Shown: in pieces, positions 1 to 7,209 of the stretch
Layout of the letters: the number at the start of each line of letters is the position of its first letter
Numbering within the stretch: position 1 is the stretch's first letter
IMG/VR virus record: IMGVR_UViG_3300030102_005755
Span: 1 to 59,137 of that record
DNA length: 59,137 bases
From: a virus
Strand: one strand, 5' to 3'
Notes under the pieces: generated by a model
Told to the model about the DNA's origin: nothing
Database searches by the model: none
The model's input: only the letters and a program-made list of their open reading frames with translations
Translations under genes and position numbers: made by a program

Positions 1-2023
1 GGCGCACAATCAAAAGTCTTTCTGCCTGGTTGATGTCCTTCAACTGCCTGATGGCAATGGCATCCTCCAAGTCAAGTTCTTTTTGAGAAAGAGACACCTG
101 GATGTTTTGCTCCAAGAACTGTCTCTCTGCATCCTCCATCTCTTTCTGCACGCTTACGCCGAAGTTGTACATGGGCAAGTCAGAGAAAGTAGAAAGGACT
201 TTCATGTTCTCCTCACCAATAGCGTTCTGGTATGCCCTCATGATAACAGAGCCCTCAGGAATAATCTGAAGGCACTTGACAATATCCTCGCATACCTTCT
301 TGAACAATACCATAGATGCGTTAGTGATGTCATAGATGGCATTGTTTCCTGCAGCAATAGCCTGCTCACGCACGCCAACCAGAGCATCGCCCTTTGGAGA
401 ACTAGCATCCATAGCCTCATTGACACCCGTAGCGTCTCTGATAAGGCGCAGGTAGTGATTGTATATACCAATGAGCTCGTTGATGTTTCTGATGCTGTTC
501 CCAATCTCGCGGATAGGTGGGTTCTGGAACCCGCCCTCTGGATCTTTGCTTCTGTAGTAGAAGACACCAGTCTGTTCGTAGATGTCGTGAAGCTCCAAGG
601 GCTGAAGCTCACCGCCTTTTCCAAGCTGTACATTTTCCAACCCTTCGATGTCAATAACCAAACCGTCTGGCTTGGCCTTAGCGATAGCCTGCTGAATCTT
701 CAGGTGAGTAATCTGCAACATGTCTGCAAAGCCAACACAGCTGTCTACCATAGACTTCGGAATCATTCTCCGAATGTTGGTGGCCACAGCTGAGTAAGAA
801 AGCCTGCACTTAGAGATGTCATGGATATTTCTGGGCATGTTTGCCTTCAGTCCATAGTCGTACATGTACTTGGTGCCAAGGATGTAGCTACCCCCGTAGA
901 CAGTAGCTATGTTCATCTTTCTTGGCTCGCGCTCAAAGACGCTACCAGGTTTCTCTTTGTATTCAAAACCCTCGTAGAAGAAAAGCTTGTTGCCGTACCT
1001 GTTTTCTTTGTCCTCAAAGAACATGCAGTCCACAGACATGAACTCAAAGTCCAGGACGTCGATCATGTACTCGTCATACCCAAAGACATCTCGCTTCAAG
1101 TAATCGTCATAGTATCTTCTGTTGAGGATGCTTGAGTCATTCCCGTACATGCCAGCCACCCCCTGTGCAATCTTCTGGTAGTCCTCCTCAGTAAGCTGAT
1201 CGCCAGCCAATCTCTTCAGCTCCTGTATAGAGATCTTCTTGATGTGGCCAGCATACGTCAGGTCGTTGAGACCTGGGTCTTCTGTATAGCTGTGCAAGAA
1301 CATACACGGATCTACGTGCTCTGTCTTGATTCCGTAGTTGGGGTCGTTAGACCTCTTGACGACAGCCATACCGAGCGACACAAGATCATTAACGCATCGA
1401 CGATAAATGCTGTCGTTGAAGTTGTTCCAAGACAAAGTGAGGTTTGTGCCTATCTGTGCAGCAATCTCAGCGTCTGTCTTAAGATTTGTTTCGAGGAAAA
1501 TTTCCGCCTCCTCCAATGTATCTGGCAAGTCGTCTGGATCCTTGTCAAGAACCAACCCACCAGTCTCTTCTTTGAGTTGTTTTAGATCTGGCTTGATCTG
1601 AACCTGAGTTCTGATACGCTGCTTTTCTTTGTTCTTCTCAGAAGAAGAGATGGGGTCAATGGCCTCCAAGTTCGGGTAAGGGTTTCTAGAAAGAATCTTG
1701 TTGCCAACGATTCTAGAAAACTTAGGAAGGATTGGTACGGGGGTGTAGTCCAGGTTTACCAGACTGCCATCGCCGCTGTTTGGATCCATCGAAGTGAGAA
1801 TCCGCTTGTATATATTTGTATCCTGAGTTCCGTTAGCGTAGTCTTTGTTTCTCTCCCAGACTCTGTTTCTTCTCTTGAACAAAGAATCGCTATCAGACAT
1901 CTTCCCCCACTGGGCCTCTATCGCCTTAGCATACTTAAGCCCATAGGCTTTCCCTTGCTTGACAGCTTGAGGCGCTAGTGGATCTGGAAAGCTCTTGCTG
2001 TTCCTTTTGCTGTTGCTGTACAT
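1..2023 (-). CDS. portal protein (3' end outside window)
   Basis: Reading frame opens at ATG 2021-2023 and stays open for about 674 codons to the left edge, so the C-terminus is missing. The protein would form the dodecameric portal ring at the head vertex. The translation is that of Bacteroidetes podovirus/crAss-like portals: an early VWERNKDYANGTQD segment, then LVNLDYTPVPILPKFSRIVG, a long alpha/beta stem-wing region with DPCMFLHSYTEDPG, and a helical part rich in Gln and Glu near the cut. It directly follows the large terminase gene in transcription order (gap of 42 bp), the usual neighbour. A TATATTTG promoter box lies 20 nt before the start. Family call is from motif memory and context, not from a search. 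Confidence 0.85.
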   Translation of the reverse strand, partial: MYSNSKRNSKSFPDPLAPQAVKQGKAYGLKYAKAIEAQWGKMSDSDSLFKRRNRVWERNKDYANGTQDTNIYKRILTSMDPNSGDGSLVNLDYTPVPILPKFSRIVGNKILSRNPYPNLEAIDPISSSEKNKEKQRIRTQVQIKPDLKQLKEETGGLVLDKDPDDLPDTLEEAEIFLETNLKTDAEIAAQIGTNLTLSWNNFNDSIYRRCVNDLVSLGMAVVKRSNDPNYGIKTEHVDPCMFLHSYTEDPGLNDLTYAGHIKKISIQELKRLAGDQLTEEDYQKIAQGVAGMYGNDSSILNRRYYDDYLKRDVFGYDEYMIDVLDFEFMSVDCMFFEDKENRYGNKLFFYEGFEYKEKPGSVFEREPRKMNIATVYGGSYILGTKYMYDYGLKANMPRNIHDISKCRLSYSAVATNIRRMIPKSMVDSCVGFADMLQITHLKIQQAIAKAKPDGLVIDIEGLENVQLGKGGELQPLELHDIYEQTGVFYYRSKDPEGGFQNPPIREIGNSIRNINELIGIYNHYLRLIRDATGVNEAMDASSPKGDALVGVREQAIAAGNNAIYDITNASMVLFKKVCEDIVKCLQIIPEGSVIMRAYQNAIGEENMKVLSTFSDLPMYNFGVSVQKEMEDAERQFLEQNIQVSLSQKELDLEDAIAIRQLKDINQAERLLIVR

Positions 2024-2042
2024 TAGGGAATTTGCATTTTTG

Positions 2043-2050
2043 CAAATATA
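2043..2050 (-). promoter_or_regulatory. Bacteroidetes-type -7 promoter box for portal gene
   Basis: On the minus strand this reads TATATTTG, matching the Bacteroidetes sigma-ABfr -7 consensus TAnnTTTG. It lies in the 42 bp gap between terminase and portal, 20 nt before the portal ATG. No convincing -33 TTG is visible. Confidence 0.6.
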
Positions 2051-2065
2051 GAAACATTCTACTTG

Positions 2066-4183
2066 TCAGCCGATTGGCTTATATCGCCTGAAGAATTTCT
2101 TCTCGTCAAACTTTACTGGTTCTTTTTTGGGCTTCGACTTTTGAGCCCCAAGTAAGGCAAGACCCGAACTAATCGTAAGGTCAAACTTAGTACGATCGTT
2201 GATCTTGAAACCAATCCAATCTTCAAGAGTAGAGTTGAAATACATCTTCCCGTACTCCCCAGTTTCTCGGTGCATGCCAACGTGGTCATGTATGTATGCT
2301 TCAATGGCGTGTGCATGGGCTTGTATTACGTCTTGTGAGTTAGAAGGTATACCCTTGGTCTTGACATTTACCTTGGCATTTTTCGAAGATAGATGACCTG
2401 GCCTGTTCATCAAGTATCCATCGTAACCTCTTGATTCAAAGTATCTTGCAATGCCATACTTGTTGTTCTCAATCAAAAGAGGATAACCGTAAAAGAAAGC
2501 CGCCATCAAACAGTCTTCGTAGAATATCTTGGCAAGAGGGGGGCGAGACGCATACTCCAGCACAAACATGTTCGCAGGGTGCTGCATGTGAAACTTGTTG
2601 TACAGGTGCAGCGCCCCCTTAGACCCACGACCATCGACAGTAGCGTCAAGGTCATAAGAGTCAACCCCACCAACACCCAGCTCTGCATTAGGTGCAATAC
2701 GTTTACCTCGTTCTTCAAACTTAAGGTTCCTCAGTTCTTCTGGAGGCATCCATGCAATTCTGAACCTGCCCTGAGGGTCAGGCTTAAAAACTACAGAAGA
2801 GTCTTGGACCCCACCCTTCCAAACAAAGTTTCCCCGTACAACGGGGTTAGGGTATAGGTCATCATTGTATTGTATCTGCTCGTATATCTTGCCGATGTTG
2901 AACAGGCTTCCATCAATGCTATCCCTAAAAGCTTCATCCGTGGTAAAAGGAAACTGCCTGGTTACCTCGTTCAGCTCAGAGGGATCATCCTTCAATGTGG
3001 TCCTCTCGTTCTTGAGATAAGTCTTGGCGCCAAAGATGATGTCATCACCATCAAGGCCTTCTATTACTTTGTCTGGATCGTTGACAACGGGATGACCGTG
3101 CTTGTCAAAGAATCCTTCCAGGGATTCATAGGCTGGGATAAAGAGTCTATAGAGCCCTGATCGAGTTCTGCCGTTGGCATTTCTCTCTTCTGGGTTGGAG
3201 TCCCTCCACAAATCCTTGTACTCCTTACCCCCTTTGTCCATGGGGTTGACAGTACTGCCCACCAAGGCCTTCCCTACAATCTTTCTACCTACGATAAGGC
3301 AGGTCCTTTGTATCCTCCAGGCGTCTCTGATGTCTGTGGGCTTCTCCCACTTTCCTGCCTCATCCAGATACAGCAGGTGCAGCTTCTCTCCGTCGTATGC
3401 GTTGTTGGTGGTGTTCTTCCAGTTTACGACCGTATTAAGAGCCTCGCCCGTCTGCGCAGTCTTATTGTTCTTCGTGATTCTCTTACTCGGCTCGCGAAAA
3501 GCCAGCTCCATGCGTGGGTTCGTGGTACCATCTTGAATGGGTTTGAAGAAGAAGGGGTAGTGACGGAACATGTATACCACCTTCTTCATGAATATATTTT
3601 CCTGAGCGTCCTTACCAGTCTTTGACTGGATACCAAGGAGCTTGTCTTTGACCTGTGTCGCTTCGTCTAGAAGGACAGCGGAGCAGATGTTCGTATATCC
3701 ACTCCGCCTACACTTAGTGTACAGCTGGCCAATACAGCGCGGGTCCGCCTCACACGCAGCTAAATGTACGAAAATATTTTTTTGGAACTCCAGGAAGCTT
3801 GGATACCCTATATCCATCCTGGTCCACTGGAGCATCATATAGTGCCTACCCGTAATATACGTAGGTGTACCGTTGTTATAGAACCAAAAGCCCTCACGCC
3901 TGCGTCGAAACTCCTCCTCGATATACGGACGAAACTTTTCTCGAAACTCTCTGGGGGTCTCGGCCCACTCATCCATGCTCTTAATCCGAGACAGCTCCGC
4001 TGGCATAGGTTGCCTCTCCCACAACTGCATGTGGTTTGGCTTGTCATGTCCGAAAATTTTCTTCTTGGGAGGCTGAGCGGGAAGTGCAATGTGTAGACCA
4101 CCAACTGAAACAACTTCACCTTGCGTACCGTTGGGACAAATTGAGATAACAGCCTCATCATAGTTATCGTCCTTGACCAGCAT
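2066..4183 (-). CDS. terL: terminase large subunit
   Basis: ATP-driven DNA packaging motor with nuclease (705 aa, normal length for the crAss-like/T7-like range). The N-terminal ATPase has a deviant Walker A region around YTKCRRSGYTN and a clear Walker B, LHLLYLDEAGKW, near residue 273. The C-terminal RNase H-like nuclease shows GVDSYDLDATVDGRGSKGA near residue 508 (first acidic residues), then IENNKYGIARYFESRGYDG and a late Asp-containing segment. The start overlaps the preceding 43-aa ORF by 20 nt, suggesting translational coupling. The portal follows. Identity is strongly supported by motifs and position. Confidence 0.92.
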   Translation of the reverse strand: MLVKDDNYDEAVISICPNGTQGEVVSVGGLHIALPAQPPKKKIFGHDKPNHMQLWERQPMPAELSRIKSMDEWAETPREFREKFRPYIEEEFRRRREGFWFYNNGTPTYITGRHYMMLQWTRMDIGYPSFLEFQKNIFVHLAACEADPRCIGQLYTKCRRSGYTNICSAVLLDEATQVKDKLLGIQSKTGKDAQENIFMKKVVYMFRHYPFFFKPIQDGTTNPRMELAFREPSKRITKNNKTAQTGEALNTVVNWKNTTNNAYDGEKLHLLYLDEAGKWEKPTDIRDAWRIQRTCLIVGRKIVGKALVGSTVNPMDKGGKEYKDLWRDSNPEERNANGRTRSGLYRLFIPAYESLEGFFDKHGHPVVNDPDKVIEGLDGDDIIFGAKTYLKNERTTLKDDPSELNEVTRQFPFTTDEAFRDSIDGSLFNIGKIYEQIQYNDDLYPNPVVRGNFVWKGGVQDSSVVFKPDPQGRFRIAWMPPEELRNLKFEERGKRIAPNAELGVGGVDSYDLDATVDGRGSKGALHLYNKFHMQHPANMFVLEYASRPPLAKIFYEDCLMAAFFYGYPLLIENNKYGIARYFESRGYDGYLMNRPGHLSSKNAKVNVKTKGIPSNSQDVIQAHAHAIEAYIHDHVGMHRETGEYGKMYFNSTLEDWIGFKINDRTKFDLTISSGLALLGAQKSKPKKEPVKFDEKKFFRRYKPIG

Positions 4184-4295
4184 AACGCTTTCTGTAGTTC
4201 TTGGACGATTTGATCTTAGACGTCTTGGTCTTCGCGTGAACTCCTTTGCGACGAACCTGCTTCTTCTGGTATGTTGATACTTGTACTTTAGCCAT
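4164..4295 (-). CDS. small basic protein ahead of terminase (43 aa)
   Basis: ATG at 4293-4295, stop TAA at 4164-4166, overlapping the terminase start by 20 nt. The product starts MAKVQVSTYQKK and contains RRKGVHAKTKTSKIKSSKNY, then ends YAGQGR; about 40% of residues are Lys or Arg. It is preceded by an AAATTTAAT leader typical of Bacteroidetes genes. I recall similar tiny basic proteins just before terL in other Bacteroidetes phages, but no function is known to me. It could bind DNA or RNA near the packaging machinery; that is inference. Confidence 0.7.
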   Translation of the reverse strand: MAKVQVSTYQKKQVRRKGVHAKTKTSKIKSSKNYRKRYAGQGR

Positions 4296-4309
4296 TGTAT
4301 TAAATTTTG

Positions 4310-4383
4310 TACGCCCGATAGGATTCGAACCTATGACCCACAGCTTAGAAGGCTGTTGCTCTATCCAACTGAGCTACGAGCGC
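4310..4383 (-). tRNA. tRNA-Arg (anticodon UCT)
   Basis: A 74-nt cloverleaf: acceptor GCGCTCG pairs with CGGGCGT (two G-U pairs), D arm GCTC/GAGC, anticodon stem ACAGC/GCTGT with loop CTTCTAA, T arm ATAGG/CCTAT with loop TTCGAAT, discriminator A. No encoded CCA. It reads AGA codons, which are frequent in the minus-strand late genes here. Lies 4 nt from the next tRNA, in the late operon just ahead of terL. Confidence 0.93.
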
Positions 4384-4387
4384 ATGG

Positions 4388-4461
4388 TTGGGGCGACGGG
4401 ATTTGAACCCGTGACTTCCTGTGTATAAGACAGACGCTCTAACCAACTGAACTACGCCCCA
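4388..4461 (-). tRNA. tRNA-Ile (anticodon UAU)
   Basis: A 74-nt cloverleaf: acceptor TGGGGCG/CGCCCCA, D arm GTTC/GAGC, anticodon stem TCTGT/ACAGG with loop CTTATAC, T arm ACGGG/CCCGT with loop TTCAAAT. The anticodon UAU reads AUA directly. Most bacteria decode AUA with a CAU tRNA modified to lysidine, so this is a less common form. It may help translate AUA-containing late genes. Confidence 0.9.
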
Positions 4462-4507
4462 GTTTGATTACCCATTTTTCGTAGCGGGTCGTCTGGCGAT
4501 TACCAAC

Positions 4508-4651
4508 CTAGTCTTCGAACTCGTCGTTCCAGGATTCCTCCCAGAACTTGAAGTCTACTTTATTGTACTGCCATACTATTTGTTTCCAATCACTTTGAAT
4601 ATCTTTCCGCGAATCCTCCTGTGTAGTCTTTGACTTCTCCGATCGAGCCAT
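4508..4651 (-). CDS. hypothetical 47-aa protein overlapping the 98-aa gene
   Basis: ATG at 4649-4651 lies inside the end of the preceding 98-aa gene, in another frame (62 nt overlap), stop TAG at 4508-4510. Product MARSEKSKTTQEDSRKD... is followed by a Trp-rich stretch (IVWQYNKVDFKFWEESW) and an acidic end NDEFED. The non-overlapping part has normal amino-acid composition, which favours a real gene. Function unknown. Confidence 0.5.
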   Translation of the reverse strand: MARSEKSKTTQEDSRKDIQSDWKQIVWQYNKVDFKFWEESWNDEFED

Positions 4652-4886
4652 TGTTGTTTAGGTCTTTGATCATTTGTTCTAACCGCTGTCTCTCAACGAT
4701 TAGCTCCTTGCAATCCGTAGCTGTCTGCTTGATGGACTGAAGCTCTGCCTTACGGGCGCTACCGTTGATCTCAGGATCAACAGGCTTCTTGATTTCGTCT
4801 ATCATGTTATTGATGGCAACTTCCATCGACGACATCAAGCGCTTCGCAGCCTCAATAGTTGTGAACTTCTTCTGTGACAAAGCCAA
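4590..4886 (-). CDS. hypothetical 98-aa helical protein (possible small terminase)
   Basis: Starts MALSQKKFTTIEAAKRL and is predicted mostly helical and charged, with heptad-like spacing around KELIVERQRLEQMIKDL. Its place upstream of the tRNAs and large terminase in the same operon and its coiled-coil character would suit a small terminase subunit, but no DNA-binding motif can be seen, so that is only a possibility. It overlaps the preceding 90-aa gene by 35 nt. Confidence 0.65.
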   Translation of the reverse strand: MALSQKKFTTIEAAKRLMSSMEVAINNMIDEIKKPVDPEINGSARKAELQSIKQTATDCKELIVERQRLEQMIKDLNNNGSIGEVKDYTGGFAERYSK

Positions 4887-5124
4887 TGTATATGGGTGTC
4901 TTCTCCCCTACGTAATTTCCAATGACATTGTAGTCAATATGCTCAACAGCATCATTGTGTTCCATGCCCTCGGCAACCAAGATGTCAATCATCCTGCTCA
5001 TGTCATATACAGCTACAGTATTGGCACCACATGTAAATCCAACGAGAGCGTCATCAAACCCATCAGCTGTAAGGCACTCTTCTTCTGCGAGCACCTCCAT
5101 AAGTTGTTCCTTGTCAATATTCAT
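4852..5124 (-). CDS. conserved hypothetical 90-aa phage protein
   Basis: Acidic small protein beginning MNIDKEQLMEVLAEEE. The segment EHIDYNVIGNYVGEKTPIYI resembles a motif I remember from several marine phage hypothetical proteins that act on unknown targets. Overlaps the GroES-like gene start by 4 nt (ATGA type), so the two are probably translated together. No known function. Confidence 0.7.
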   Translation of the reverse strand: MNIDKEQLMEVLAEEECLTADGFDDALVGFTCGANTVAVYDMSRMIDILVAEGMEHNDAVEHIDYNVIGNYVGEKTPIYIGFVTEEVHNY

Positions 5125-5711
5125 AACTCTTTGTATAAAATGTCTTCAGCACGAACTCTGAAGTATTTGTTTCCATCAATGGTTATCTCGTAGTCTCGGT
5201 TCTTTTTAATACCCACCACATCGCCAACACCAATCCCAAGCTCTTCAAGCCAAGGAGCGTCAAAAGCCACGCGAGCTTTGCGAACCTTTGGCTGCTCCAA
5301 CTTGACGATCTCAATGACATCGCTTGTAGTACCAGGCTCTTCATCCTGTTCCACAGGCTCAAGCAGAGCCCAACCAGCAAGAGGATATATGTGGCCACTT
5401 TTTGCACTCTTGTATGCAATAGCCTGATTGTTAATGGTTTGACGCGGGTCGTACCTCACCAGGTAATGCTTTTCATGCCCAGTGAGAACCTGGCCCTCAT
5501 TCATAACTACCAGGTGGTGAAAGTAAAGCGTATCGCCTTTCTTGACACCAGTCTTGTGCTTTAGGGGTGAGGACACAACGGGGCCCTCAGTAACCCTGTG
5601 CTCAAACTCATTCCACTTAGAGTCAATGTACAGCTCTAATCCAGAATCTGTTTTGATGGTGTCCTTAGTCTGCTTGTCGAGTTCTACGACAAACAAGTCA
5701 AGAGTTTTCAT
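5121..5711 (-). CDS. tandem GroES-like co-chaperonin
   Basis: 196 aa with two successive GroES-like beta-barrel modules. The first (about residues 1-95) runs from DLFVVEL through GPVVSSPLKHKTGVKKGDTLYFHHLVV to KHYLVRYD. The second (about 108-196) runs from AGWALLEPVE through a flexible acidic loop to LGIGVGDVVGIKKNRDYEI and YFRVRAEDILYKEL. GroES caps GroEL and helps folding; phage versions (T4 gp31 type) let host GroEL fold capsid protein. The fused double form and its position in the packaging operon suggest a role in capsid or other virion protein folding. Fold call is from the conserved barrel pattern; function is inferred. Confidence 0.75.
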   Translation of the reverse strand: MKTLDLFVVELDKQTKDTIKTDSGLELYIDSKWNEFEHRVTEGPVVSSPLKHKTGVKKGDTLYFHHLVVMNEGQVLTGHEKHYLVRYDPRQTINNQAIAYKSAKSGHIYPLAGWALLEPVEQDEEPGTTSDVIEIVKLEQPKVRKARVAFDAPWLEELGIGVGDVVGIKKNRDYEITIDGNKYFRVRAEDILYKEL

Positions 5712-5714
5712 ACA

Positions 5715-5951
5715 TTAAAAATTACAGTCATATTCAATTATACAGGGCATTGAATCAACGCTTTTCCAAAGCACTTGAGATCCGTCCCTTTGCAAATATA
5801 CTAGGTATCGCTTGACATTGTATCTGAAGAGGTGCTCGTCATCCATGACGATTGTTGAAACCTCCCCTCCTCCTGCTCTCATGCCTACGTAATAGGCCAT
5901 GGCATCCTTCGGGTCTCTCCCGATGATGATCTTTCTAATAAGTCCGTCCAT
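5715..5951 (-). CDS. conserved hypothetical 78-aa protein
   Basis: Begins MDGLIRKIIIGRDPKDAMAY and ends in CIIEYDCNF, with a mixed alpha/beta pattern and a Gly-rich turn YYVGMRAGGGEV. Shares one base with the upstream 99-aa gene (stop/start overlap) and is 3 nt from the GroES-like gene, so it is part of the same operon. The N-terminal pattern resembles small phage proteins I have seen but whose job is unknown. Confidence 0.65.
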   Translation of the reverse strand: MDGLIRKIIIGRDPKDAMAYYVGMRAGGGEVSTIVMDDEHLFRYNVKRYLVYLQRDGSQVLWKSVDSMPCIIEYDCNF

Positions 5952-6250
5952 TAGTTTAGTGAAATACCAAGGCCGTCGAGCAAGTCATCAATATCTGGCT
6001 CATCCTGGTCCTTGTAGGTTCTTGATATAAACCTCACCATCTCCTCCATTTCTTCTTCGGAACTCAGGTTGTAGCTAAACAAAGCTTTCATCTGGCTGGT
6101 ATCTTCATCTATCGGCTCTAGCACGCCAGTCACAACAACAGACATGACTTTGTCTCTCATGTTGTATCTCTCAATAAGCAACTCCATTTCACCGTGGACA
6201 CGCTGCATCTCTAGCAAAAACTCGTAGTGTTCGTTATCTTCGTCCATCAT
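5951..6250 (-). CDS. hypothetical acidic 99-aa protein
   Basis: Starts MMDEDNEHYEFLLEMQRVHG and ends DDLLDGLGISLN; rich in Glu and Asp, probably mostly helical. It is the first gene of the minus-strand run after the inverted 6262-6687 gene; only 11 bp separate the two divergent starts, so their promoters must overlap the neighbouring genes. No family recognised. Confidence 0.6.
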   Translation of the reverse strand: MMDEDNEHYEFLLEMQRVHGEMELLIERYNMRDKVMSVVVTGVLEPIDEDTSQMKALFSYNLSSEEEMEEMVRFISRTYKDQDEPDIDDLLDGLGISLN

Positions 6251-6261
6251 GATTTCAGTTT

Positions 6262-6687
6262 ATGCCTAAGAGCGTTGTGTCAAAAAAGAAACTCTTCAGA
6301 GAGTTTTCGAGGCTTAATCAAAGGTACGTAAAAAAGAACTACCTCAAGGATCTGAGGAATGTCACGAAAGACTTCTGCAGGAGCAAGGATATCTTCGAAA
6401 GAGAGCTGATGTTTATGCTCTGGGCTTACGACCTAGAGTTCTGGACAATCAGATACGCAGCAAAGGAGTACGACTACTCCGAAAAAAAGCTTGCCCAAAG
6501 AATTGTGTATGAGTTAGTTAAGCAAGGTTACGTGTACAAACACTTTGACAAACTAACGCCATCAGACAAGATGGAGGATCACCTCTTTAGAGAGGAGACC
6601 AAATACAACTTCAGGGTTAGATATGGTATAACGCAAAAAGCCCGACTCTTAGTTCAGGCTTTCTACAGGGAGCTAGAAAAAACTTAA
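6262..6687 (+). CDS. winged-helix (MarR-like) DNA-binding protein, inverted in late operon
   Basis: 141 aa, the only plus-strand gene within the left minus-strand block. The middle, FERELMFMLWAYDLEFWTI followed by KLAQRIVYELVKQGYVYKHF, has the helix-helix-turn-recognition-helix-wing pattern of a winged HTH of MarR type, and a late GITQKARLLVQAFYREL segment is the usual dimer helix. I recall near-identical patterns in marine phage proteins annotated as MarR-like. A role as a late-gene regulator, or a terminase small-subunit-like DNA binder, is possible. Its end overlaps the convergent 79-aa gene by 4 nt. Confidence 0.7.
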   Translation: MPKSVVSKKKLFREFSRLNQRYVKKNYLKDLRNVTKDFCRSKDIFERELMFMLWAYDLEFWTIRYAAKEYDYSEKKLAQRIVYELVKQGYVYKHFDKLTPSDKMEDHLFREETKYNFRVRYGITQKARLLVQAFYRELEKT

Positions 6688-6923
6688 GACCAGGTGTACT
6701 GATCAGAACGTTGCAAGTCTGTTATTTCTTGCAGAGTCATAACGTCCCTCCCGTAAAGAGAGTAAGGCTTGTTGCCATGGTATGTGAGAAGTACCAGTGT
6801 TTCAGAATCACTGTAAGCTTTTCGAAGAGCCTCTATTGGGGAGTTGTTACACTCGCCAAGCATTCTTTCTGTAACCTCAGTGTATGGGACCAAGGCAAAC
6901 TTTAATTTGTCTATATCTATCAT
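6684..6923 (-). CDS. hypothetical 79-aa protein
   Basis: Starts MIDIDKLKFALVPYTEV after an AAATTTAATAT leader typical of this phage. Mixed alpha/beta composition, no motif recognised. Converges with and slightly overlaps the winged-helix gene. Confidence 0.6.
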   Translation of the reverse strand: MIDIDKLKFALVPYTEVTERMLGECNNSPIEALRKAYSDSETLVLLTYHGNKPYSLYGRDVMTLQEITDLQRSDQYTWS

Positions 6924-6954
6924 ATATTAAATTTATACAGGAGGTTGCAAAAGA

Positions 6955-7209
6955 TCAAGTGAGGTCTTCTAGAGTTGGAAGTTCCTGCCACCAGTCCCCA
7001 CTCTCGTCATTTACGATAGCAAGGATTTCGGCGTGGGTGTAGGTTGCGACATCAGAACAACCGTAAGGGACATTGTCCCCATCCCATCTTACAATTCTCT
7101 TGTCTACGTTTCTCACGGTTTTTCTCAGCGCGTCTTTAGATTTATCCACACTTTCATTTGCCATTCTAGTGGAGATGTCTTCTGCGTTTAGGATTGCGTA
7201 TTTTCTCAT
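6955..7209 (-). CDS. hypothetical 84-aa protein
   Basis: MRKYAILNAEDISTRMANES start; charged helical middle with KRIVRWDGDNVPYG and an acidic C-terminus. Overlaps the stop of the LamG protein gene by 4 nt (ATGA), so it is likely co-translated. Pattern resembles small tail-fibre-associated phage proteins, but there is no firm family. Confidence 0.6.
   Translation of the reverse strand: MRKYAILNAEDISTRMANESVDKSKDALRKTVRNVDKRIVRWDGDNVPYGCSDVATYTHAEILAIVNDESGDWWQELPTLEDLT

Noticed and set aside
83-793. Large plus-strand frames inside the portal, terminase, capsid and virion genes
   Set aside because: Long opposite-strand frames (for example 83-793, 50408-51409, 47572-48246, 32606-33373) mirror minus-strand coding regions with clear families and show no start signals of their own.
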